DNA from: Streptomyces sp. Q6
Lineage (GTDB): Bacteria > Actinomycetota > Actinomycetes > Streptomycetales > Streptomycetaceae
Length of the DNA: 64,000 nucleotides
Direction: 5' to 3'
NCBI RefSeq assembly: GCF_036967205.1
Contig: NZ_CP146022.1
Span: 4,278,001 to 4,342,000, forward strand
Of the stretch, positions 58,280 to 64,000 are shown piece by piece (within the stretch, counting starts at the first letter, position 1; the number at the start of each line of letters is the position of its first letter). The translations under genes were made by a program, and so were the position numbers. The notes beneath the pieces are model-generated. The model did no database searches. It saw only the letters and a list, made by a program, of their open reading frames with translations, and was not told the origin of the DNA.

Positions 58280-59791
58280 ATGGGCGTGCACGATGACGGG
58301 ATCGCTGTCGCGGGTACGGATACGGGTACGGGTACGGATACCGGTACGGGTGCTGTGGTGGAGGTGCCGCGGCAGGGCGGGGGCGCCGGGGCGCGGCGGT
58401 TGCCGCGGGTCGCGGGGTTCGCGAGCGCTCGCGGGAGCGGCGGGCCGGCCGCGGAGTCGCCCAAGGCGGCCGGAAAGGCGCTGAGGCAGCGCGTTCCGAG
58501 GTCCTCGCACGCCGAGTTCAGGCTGGGCCCCGACCGGCCGGACGCCCTCACCGCCGTCCAGGAGTCCAACCGCGGGCGGATCGAGGAGCTGACCCCGATA
58601 CGCGTCGGGCGGATGGCCGCTACCCCCTTCGCCTTCCTGCGCGGGTCCGCCGGACTGATGGCGTACGACCTGGTGCGCACGCCCCTGACCGGCATCGGCG
58701 CCCAGATATGCGGAGACGCCCACGCGGCCAACTTCGGCCTCTACGGCGATGCGCGCGGCGGCCTCGTCATCGACCTGAACGACTTCGACGAGACCGTGCA
58801 CGGCCCCTGGGAATGGGACGTGAAGCGGCTCGCCACCTCGCTCGTCCTCGCCGGGCGGGAGGCCGGAGCCGACGAGGACACCTGCCGCAAGGCGGCGCAC
58901 GACGTGGCCGGCGCGTACCGGCGCACCATGCGGCTGCTCGCCAAACTGCCGGCGCTCGACGCGTGGAACGCCATCGCCGACGAGGAGTTGGTCTCCCACG
59001 CTGACGCCCACGACCTGCTCGGAACGTTGGAGCGGGTCTCCGAGAAGGCGCGGAACAACACCAGCGGCCGGTTCGCCGCCAAGTCCACGGTGGCCGTCGA
59101 GGGCGGCGGACGGCGGTTCGTGGACGCGCCGCCCGTGCTGCGCTCGATACCGGACGCGGAGGCCGCGGCCGTCGCCGGATCGCTCGGCGCGTATCTGAAG
59201 ACCCTCTCCGCGGACCGGCTGCCGCTCCTCGGGCGGTACACGATCCACGACGTGGCGTTCCGCGTGGTCGGCACCGGAAGCGTGGGAACGCGGTCGTACG
59301 TGGTGCTGCTCCTCGACCACCGGGGCGAACCGCTCGTGTTGCAGGTGAAGGAGGCGCGGCCCTCGGCGCTGCTCCCGCATCTTCCGGCCCTCGGGTTCGA
59401 CGCCCCGCCCGTCGATCATGAGGGGCGGCGCGTGGTGCTCGGGCAGAAGCGGATGCAGGTCGTCAGCGACATCCTGCTCGGCTGGACCTCGGTCGAGGAA
59501 CGGCCCTTCCAGGTACGGCAGTTCAGGAACCGCAAGGGCAGTGTCGACCCGGCCGCGCTCGCCGCCGACCAGATCGACGACTACGCGCGGATGACCGGCG
59601 CGCTGCTCGCCCGCGCCCACGCGCACAGCGCCGACCCGCAGCTGATAGCCGGCTACTGCGGCAAGAACGAGGAGCTGGACGAAGCGGTCGCCGGATTCGC
59701 CGTGACGTACGCGGACCGCACCGAGGCGGACCACGCGGAGCTGGTGCGCGCCGTGCGGGACGGGAGGGTGGAGGCGGAGACCGGGGTGTGA
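58280..59791 (+). CDS. DUF2252 family protein
   Basis: 503 residues. The DUF2252 domain covers about 75-490: FAFLRGSAGLMAYDL, ICGDAHAANFGLYG, VIDLNDFDETVHGPWEWDVKRLATSLVLAG, VLQVKEARPSAL and GQKRMQVVSDILLGW. The GDxHxxNFG and DLNDFDE pattern recalls aminoglycoside-phosphotransferase-fold enzymes, so a kinase-like activity is possible but not shown. The N-terminal 30 residues include TDTGTGTDTGTG, encoded by hexamer repeats. The start is ATG 58280. Confidence 0.88.
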   Translation: MGVHDDGIAVAGTDTGTGTDTGTGAVVEVPRQGGGAGARRLPRVAGFASARGSGGPAAESPKAAGKALRQRVPRSSHAEFRLGPDRPDALTAVQESNRGRIEELTPIRVGRMAATPFAFLRGSAGLMAYDLVRTPLTGIGAQICGDAHAANFGLYGDARGGLVIDLNDFDETVHGPWEWDVKRLATSLVLAGREAGADEDTCRKAAHDVAGAYRRTMRLLAKLPALDAWNAIADEELVSHADAHDLLGTLERVSEKARNNTSGRFAAKSTVAVEGGGRRFVDAPPVLRSIPDAEAAAVAGSLGAYLKTLSADRLPLLGRYTIHDVAFRVVGTGSVGTRSYVVLLLDHRGEPLVLQVKEARPSALLPHLPALGFDAPPVDHEGRRVVLGQKRMQVVSDILLGWTSVEERPFQVRQFRNRKGSVDPAALAADQIDDYARMTGALLARAHAHSADPQLIAGYCGKNEELDEAVAGFAVTYADRTEADHAELVRAVRDGRVEAETGV

Positions 59792-59815
59792 CGCCGTGAC
59801 GCCGGACGCCGTGGC

Positions 59816-59939
59816 GCCGTGACGTCGCCTGCCGTGGTTGGGTCCGGGTTTGGCCGCCCCCCCCGGCCCGAGGGGTGACGCCGTGACGTTGCCCGTCGCG
59901 GCCGGGTCCGGGTATGGCCGCCCCCCGGCCCGGGGGGTG
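59816..59939. repeat. Imperfect tandem duplication of about 60 bases
   Basis: Unit A 59816-59879 and unit B 59880-59939, both running GCCGTGACGT...GGTCCGGGT.TGGCCGCCCC...GGCCC. Each contains a long C run (8 and 6). Confidence 0.8.
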
Positions 59940-59960
59940 CGCGTGCCCTAGGCTGGGCGG

Positions 59961-60788
59961 GTGACGACCCCGGAGACCGATGTGGCAGGACAGCCGGAGG
60001 AGCCGCCTCGGGCGCGGCCCGAGGAGCGCCTCGAGCGGGCGGTGCGCGCTGCCGAGCAGGCGCTGATCGAGTTCGAGATCGCGGTGGAGACGTTCCGGGT
60101 CGAGGTGGAGAACTTCTCCCGCCTCCACCACCAGAAGCTCGGGCCGATGTACACGCGGCTCGACGAGCTGGAAGCGTTGATCGCGGAGGCCACGGCGGCC
60201 CGTACCGGGGACGCCGAGGACCGGCGCAAGGCCGACGAGGCGCGGGCCCGGGTGATGCCGATGCCGGGCGTCGAGGAGCTCTTCCACGGGTGGATGGACG
60301 GGGACGGGCTGTTCCCGGAGGCCGCCTCGATGCTGAACGAGCAGCCGGTGCGGCCGCCGCAGCGCGTCCGCCCCAGCGAGCAGGCCCGCAAGCTCTACCG
60401 GGAGCTGGCCCGCAAGGCGCACCCGGACCTGGCGCAGGACGAGCAGGAGCGCGGGCGGCGCGACGAGTTCATCGCGCGGGTCAACGCCGCGTACGGGCGG
60501 GGCGACGAGGTGCTGCTGCGCGAGCTGGCCGAGGAGTGGGCCGCGGGGCCCGCACCGGTCGAGCAGCCGCTCACCGCCAGTGAGGAGCTGTACGCGCGCC
60601 TGGAGTGGCTGTCGCAGCGCAAGGAGCTGCTCACGGTCGTGGCGCGCGAGCTGGAGGAGGGCGCGATCGGCTCGATGCTGCGGATGGCGCCGCAGGACCC
60701 GGACGCGCTGCTCGACGAGATCGCGGAGCAGTTGCTGGCGCAGGTCGCCGAGCGCGAGGCCGAGCTGGAGCGACTTACCGCGTCCTGA
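59961..60788 (+). CDS. J-domain-like protein
   Basis: 275 residues. A coiled-coil N-terminal half (LERAVRAAEQALIEFEIAVETFRVEVENF) is followed near residues 138-190 by YRELARKAHPDLAQDEQERGRRDEFIARVNAAYGRGD, which contains the HPD tripeptide between two helices as in DnaJ J-domains. A C-terminal helical part completes it. It may be a DnaK co-chaperone or a DnaJ-related orphan; no Gly/Phe or zinc region. The start is GTG 59961. No chaperone genes are nearby. Confidence 0.75.
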   Translation: MTTPETDVAGQPEEPPRARPEERLERAVRAAEQALIEFEIAVETFRVEVENFSRLHHQKLGPMYTRLDELEALIAEATAARTGDAEDRRKADEARARVMPMPGVEELFHGWMDGDGLFPEAASMLNEQPVRPPQRVRPSEQARKLYRELARKAHPDLAQDEQERGRRDEFIARVNAAYGRGDEVLLRELAEEWAAGPAPVEQPLTASEELYARLEWLSQRKELLTVVARELEEGAIGSMLRMAPQDPDALLDEIAEQLLAQVAEREAELERLTAS

Positions 60789-60880
60789 GCGCGTCTGCCC
60801 GTGTGCGGGGTGCGTCGCCGGTCGTGGGCGGGGGCCCGGGGCGGGTCGGGGTGTGGGTGCGGTCGGGTAGCGTCGGGGGC

Positions 60881-61228
60881 ATGGTTTTCGGTTCTGGTGT
60901 GCCCACGGTCGGTGTCGACGAGCTCAAGGCGGATGACTTCCTCCTCGACGTCCGTGAGGACGACGAGTGGCAGGCGGGTCACGCCGACGGTGCGCTGCAC
61001 ATCCCGATGAGCGAGTTCGTGGCGCGGTTCGGTGAGTTGACGGAGGCGGCGCCGCAGGACGGGCGGGTCAACGTGCTCTGCCGGGTCGGCGGACGGTCCG
61101 CGCAGGTGACCGCCTACCTGGTGCAGCAGGGCGTCGACGCGGTGAACGTCGCGGGCGGCATGCAGGCGTGGGAGGCGGCCGGCCGCCCCGTCACGGACGA
61201 GAAGGGGCAGCCGGGCACCGTCATCTGA
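60881..61228 (+). CDS. Rhodanese-like sulfurtransferase
   Basis: Single rhodanese domain, 115 residues from ATG 60881; the longer open frame to 60605 is a shadow of the preceding gene. It has the N-terminal strand DDFLLDVREDDEW, HIPMSEF, and the active loop VLCRVGGRSAQVTAYL with the persulfide Cys, then NVAGGMQAW. It transfers sulfane sulfur. No obvious partner here. Confidence 0.93.
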   Translation: MVFGSGVPTVGVDELKADDFLLDVREDDEWQAGHADGALHIPMSEFVARFGELTEAAPQDGRVNVLCRVGGRSAQVTAYLVQQGVDAVNVAGGMQAWEAAGRPVTDEKGQPGTVI

Positions 61229-61256
61229 CGACTCCCGGCGACCCGTCGGCGAGGTC

Positions 61257-62408
61257 TCAGCCCAGAGGATGGGCGGCCAGGAGGTCGCCGAGCAACTCCT
61301 CGTGGGCGGCGGCCGGGCCGAGGGACAGCTCCAGGTGTTTGGCCCAGGCGTGGTAGCGGTGCAGCGGGTAGTCCGTGTCCGCGCCGAAGCCGCCGTGCAG
61401 ATGCTGGGCGGTCTGCACGATGCGGCGGACGCCGTCGGACGCCCAGGTCTTGGCGACGGCCACGTCACCGGCGACCGGGAGCGCCCCGCCCGCCCCGCTG
61501 CTGAGGCGCCAGGCCGCCTGCCACAGGGTGACCTCCATGGCGCGCAGGTCGATGTAGCGGTCGGCGGCCTGTACGGCGACGGCCTGGAACGTGGCGATCG
61601 GATGCCCGAACTGTTCGCGCTTGCTCGCGTAGTCGCTGGTCATCTTCAGTACGCCTTCGCCGAGGCCGAGCGCGAGCGCGCAGGTGCCGGTGGCGAGCAG
61701 GGCGTGCAGCCGGGGCCAGGCGTCGGTGTCCTCGATGAGCTGCCGGGGCGCCAGGCGCACGCCGTCCAGACGTAGTTCTGCCAGGCGCTCGCCGGTGGTC
61801 GAGATCTGCTCGGCGAGCGTGAGGCCCTCCGTGCCGGGGCCGGTCGGCAGCACCGCCACCACCGCCGCCCCCTGCGCCGTGTGGGCGGGGACGAGGACGT
61901 GATCGGCGTTGAGCCCCCAGGGCACCGCCGTCTGGACGCCGTCCAGGACCCAGCCGCCTGTCGGGCCGGCGGGATCCTGGTGTGCGGTGACCGCGAGTTC
62001 GGCCGGGTCGTGGCCGCTGCGGCCCGCGGAGGCGACGGTCAGGACGCTCTCGCCCCGGCCGGCCCGGGGGAGGATCTCGCCCTTCATCTCCCCGTGCCCA
62101 TAAGCCTGGAGGATCGCCGCGGCCGCGCTGTGTTCGAGGAGCGGGATCCGGGCCAGGACCTTCGCCGCCTCGCGCAGGACGAGGCAGAGCGCGATGGCGT
62201 CGAGGCCCGCCCCGTCGTGCTCCGGCGCGATCAGCAGGCTCAGCAGGCCCGCGTCGGCGGCCTGGGTCCACAGCGCGCGGTCGAGGTCGTCGGCCACGGC
62301 GCCGGAGGTGAGTGAAGGGCTCGGCACGCGATCGGGTGCGACCGGCGCGAACACCGCGCGGGCCGCCTCGGCCGCCGCCTGCTGCTCCTCGGAGAAGGTG
62401 AAGTCCAC
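61257..62408 (-). CDS. Acyl-CoA dehydrogenase family protein
   Basis: 383 residues: an N-terminal helical domain (FTFSEEQQAAAEAARAVF), a middle beta domain (TVASAGRSGHDPAEL...), and the C-terminal domain with ALALGLGEGVLKMTSDYASKREQFGHPIATFQAVAVQAADRY and QTAQHLHGGFGADTDYPLHRYH. The latter two are family signatures. The usual catalytic Glu position cannot be confirmed by eye, and the overall divergence resembles steroid/CoA side-chain FadE paralogues. FAD-dependent alpha-beta oxidation of an acyl-CoA is the family reaction. Confidence 0.9.
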   Translation of the reverse strand: MDFTFSEEQQAAAEAARAVFAPVAPDRVPSPSLTSGAVADDLDRALWTQAADAGLLSLLIAPEHDGAGLDAIALCLVLREAAKVLARIPLLEHSAAAAILQAYGHGEMKGEILPRAGRGESVLTVASAGRSGHDPAELAVTAHQDPAGPTGGWVLDGVQTAVPWGLNADHVLVPAHTAQGAAVVAVLPTGPGTEGLTLAEQISTTGERLAELRLDGVRLAPRQLIEDTDAWPRLHALLATGTCALALGLGEGVLKMTSDYASKREQFGHPIATFQAVAVQAADRYIDLRAMEVTLWQAAWRLSSGAGGALPVAGDVAVAKTWASDGVRRIVQTAQHLHGGFGADTDYPLHRYHAWAKHLELSLGPAAAHEELLGDLLAAHPLG

Positions 62409-62738
62409 GGGCCTGTCCTTCCGTTCCCTGAGACGCTCGCCGTCCCCTGGGGATCCCTTGGCCGCTCGGCCGGGTTCGGGGGCATCGGAATCTGACGAGG
62501 CGTCAAGATAGAACAGGTTCTAGGAGAAGGGAACAGGCGGAGGGGACGGGTTCCGAGGAGCGGGGACGGGGCGGGGGGCAGGGGCTCCCCGGCTGGTGGT
62601 GAGTCGCCGACGGTGTGCGGTCGGTGGTGAGTGGTCGATGGTGAGTGGCCGACGGTGAGCGGGCGGTGGTGAGTGGTCGGTGGTGAGTGGCCGACGGTGA
62701 GCGGGCGTGGTGAGTGGCGAACCGTCGGCGGCCCGGTG
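62409..62738. repeat. Gene-free interval with 42-base tandem repeat
   Basis: 330 bases without a gene. Units 62623-62664 and 62665-62706 differ at one base; each contains GGTGAGTGGCCGACGGTGAGCGGGC. Related GGTGAGT pieces extend the array from about 62595 to 62718. Confidence 0.88.
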
Positions 62739-63815
62739 TCAGCGGTCGAAGTCCAGCTCCACCTTCTCCGTGGTCGGGTGGGACTGGCAGGCCAGCACAT
62801 AGCCCGCCTCGGTCTCCTCCGGTTCGAGCGCGAAGTTCCGGTCCATCCGGATCGAGCCCGAGACGAGGAACGCCCGGCAGGTCCCGCACACGCCGCCCTT
62901 GCAGGCGTACGGCGCGTCCGCGCGGTTGCGCAGCACCGTCTCCAGGAGCGACTCGCCGTCCTGGACCGGCCAGGTGCCCGCGCGGCCGTCGAGCTGGGCG
63001 GTCAGCGTGCTGTGGTCGGGGGCCGGGGCGGTGCGGGCCGGGGCGGGAGCCTCGTCCACGTGGAAGATCTCCTCGTGGACGCGTCCGCGCCGTACGCCGA
63101 GGGTGCGCAGGGCCCGCTCGGCGCCCTGCACCAGGCCGAGCGGCCCGCACAGGAACCAGCCCGCGATCCGGTCCACGGGAAGCAGCGCGGGGAGCAGGGT
63201 CGTCAGGCGCTCCTCGTCGAGGCGGCCGGAGGCGAGGCCCGCCTGCTGTTCCTCCCGGGAGACCACCGTGACCAGCTGGAACCGGTCCGGGTAGCGGTCC
63301 TTCAGGTCGGCGACCTCCTCCAGGAACATCGTCGAGGCGATGGTGCGGTCGCTGCGGATCAGGCAGAACCGGGCCTCCGGCGCGCGCTCCAGGAGTGTGG
63401 TGGCGATGGACAGGACCGGGGTGATGCCACTGCCGCCGACCACCGCCGCGTAGTGCCCGGGGGCCGGGTCGAGGGTGAAGCGGCCGGCGGGGGTCATCAC
63501 CTCCAGCTCGTCGCCGACGGCGATCTCCTTGTGGGCGTACGTGGAGAACGCGCCGTCCTCGACGAGGCGGACACCGACCCGCAGGGTGCGCGGCGCCTCG
63601 TCGGCCGGGGCGGCGGAGCAGATCGAGTAGGTGCGGCGGATCTCCGTGCCGTCCACGGTGCGGCGCAGGGCCAGGTGCTGGCCCGGCGCGTGGCGGTACG
63701 CCTCGCGGAGCTCCTGCGGGACCGTGAAGGTGAGGGCCACGGAGTCGTCGGTGAGCCGGTCGACCGCGGCGACCCGGAGCCGGTGGAAGCGGGCCCTGGC
63801 AGCTGCTGCCATCAC
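62739..63815 (-). CDS. paaE: Phenylacetyl-CoA epoxidase reductase subunit PaaE
   Basis: NADPH/FAD/2Fe-2S reductase that feeds electrons to the PaaABC(D) monooxygenase making the epoxide of phenylacetyl-CoA; 358 residues. The FAD-binding domain has RRTYSIC; the NAD domain has VVGGSGITPVLSIATTLL and GWFLCGPLGLV. The C-terminal ferredoxin (about 275-358) has CKGGVCGTCRAFLVSG plus a distal Cys in YVLACQSHP. The start is ATG 63812 or GTG 63815, overlapping the paaD stop. Confidence 0.95.
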   Translation of the reverse strand: MMAAAARARFHRLRVAAVDRLTDDSVALTFTVPQELREAYRHAPGQHLALRRTVDGTEIRRTYSICSAAPADEAPRTLRVGVRLVEDGAFSTYAHKEIAVGDELEVMTPAGRFTLDPAPGHYAAVVGGSGITPVLSIATTLLERAPEARFCLIRSDRTIASTMFLEEVADLKDRYPDRFQLVTVVSREEQQAGLASGRLDEERLTTLLPALLPVDRIAGWFLCGPLGLVQGAERALRTLGVRRGRVHEEIFHVDEAPAPARTAPAPDHSTLTAQLDGRAGTWPVQDGESLLETVLRNRADAPYACKGGVCGTCRAFLVSGSIRMDRNFALEPEETEAGYVLACQSHPTTEKVELDFDR

Positions 63816-64000
63816 AACTCCTTGAAGTGGTCGAAGGGTTCGCGGCAGGACAGGCAGCGGCGCAGCGCCTTGCAGGCGGTGGACGAGAACCGGCTGAGCA
63901 GCTCGGTGTCGGGGGAGCCGCAGTGCGGGCAGGTGAGATCGGTGTCGTCCGCGGTGTGCCGGGTCGGGCCGAGGCTGACGGTGACCGGTCCGGCCTCGCG
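63812..64000 (-). CDS. paaD: PaaD, C-terminal part (gene runs off the window)
   Basis: The last 62 codons of a minus-strand gene whose start lies beyond 64000. The zinc-binding tail is LTCPHCGSPDTELLSRFSSTACKALRRCLSCREPFDHFKEL, the hallmark of PaaD (PaaJ), the maturation subunit of phenylacetyl-CoA epoxidase. Its TGA overlaps the paaE ATG (TGATG), so a paa operon continues to the right. Confidence 0.92.
   Translation of the reverse strand, partial: REAGPVTVSLGPTRHTADDTDLTCPHCGSPDTELLSRFSSTACKALRRCLSCREPFDHFKEL

Overview
The window is about 64 kb of high-GC actinobacterial DNA centred on a chromosomal replication origin. GTG starts, GTGA/ATGA overlaps, rpmH-dnaA-oriC-dnaN-recF-gyrBA order, class E sortases, CrgA, a DLW-39-type peptide and a pSAM2-like integrated element all point to Streptomyces. 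Apart from the insertions described below, gene order follows both arms of the mycobacterial origin region (the Rv3910-Rv3924c and Rv0001-Rv0020c blocks), which I used to support several calls.

Left arm (1-14102): murJ (5' end outside the window, frame broken in its linker), a membrane pseudokinase, an ECF sigma factor with its membrane anti-sigma factor, trxB-trxA behind a textbook SigR promoter, a GNAT acetyltransferase, then on the minus strand parB-parA, rsmG, jag, yidC, yidD, rnpA and rpmH. Four perfect parS sites and one degenerate site lie here, three of the five inside coding sequence.

Origin (14103-27050): dnaA, an oriC of about 0.9 kb carrying roughly 20 DnaA-box-like 9-mers and a DnaA-trio element next to dnaN, then dnaN, gnd, recF, a DciA-type (DUF721) gene, gyrB, gyrA and a DUF3566 membrane protein.

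Mobile element (27203-33371): a 6.1-kb AICE-like element in tRNA-Ile(GAT), bounded by a perfect 59-bp direct repeat. It encodes integrase, excisionase, a RepSA-like rolling-circle initiator, two small unknown proteins, a GntR/UTRA regulator with a divergent operator region, a structured non-coding segment and one cargo gene. I see no FtsK/TraSA-type transfer gene.

Accessory strip (33372-39073): weakly coding DNA, a secreted peptide, a DLW-39 peptide, a membrane-anchored secreted protein, a Ser/Thr kinase with an upstream HTH gene, and tRNA-Ala(TGC).

Cell-wall and division arm (39074-56097): a DUF5324 protein, cyclophilin, rhomboid protease, a DnaA-box cluster, crgA, a DUF881 protein, three class E sortases around a pabA-type amidotransferase, an inserted Mrr-type nuclease, and the pknB-pbpA-ftsW/rodA-pstP-fhaB-fhaA operon. 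The pseudokinase beside murJ and FhaA/PknB are probably one signalling circuit controlling peptidoglycan synthesis (inference from the mycobacterial pathway).

Right end (56098-64000): tRNA-Leu(CAG), an azoR/hxlR divergent pair, DUF2252 protein, J-domain-like protein, rhodanese, acyl-CoA dehydrogenase, and the end of a phenylacetate degradation operon (paaE, partial paaD), with several tandem repeats in the gaps.

Three conserved genes (murJ, the middle sortase, fhaA) each carry an apparent one-base deletion in a G/C run. The shared pattern looks more like an assembly artefact than biology.
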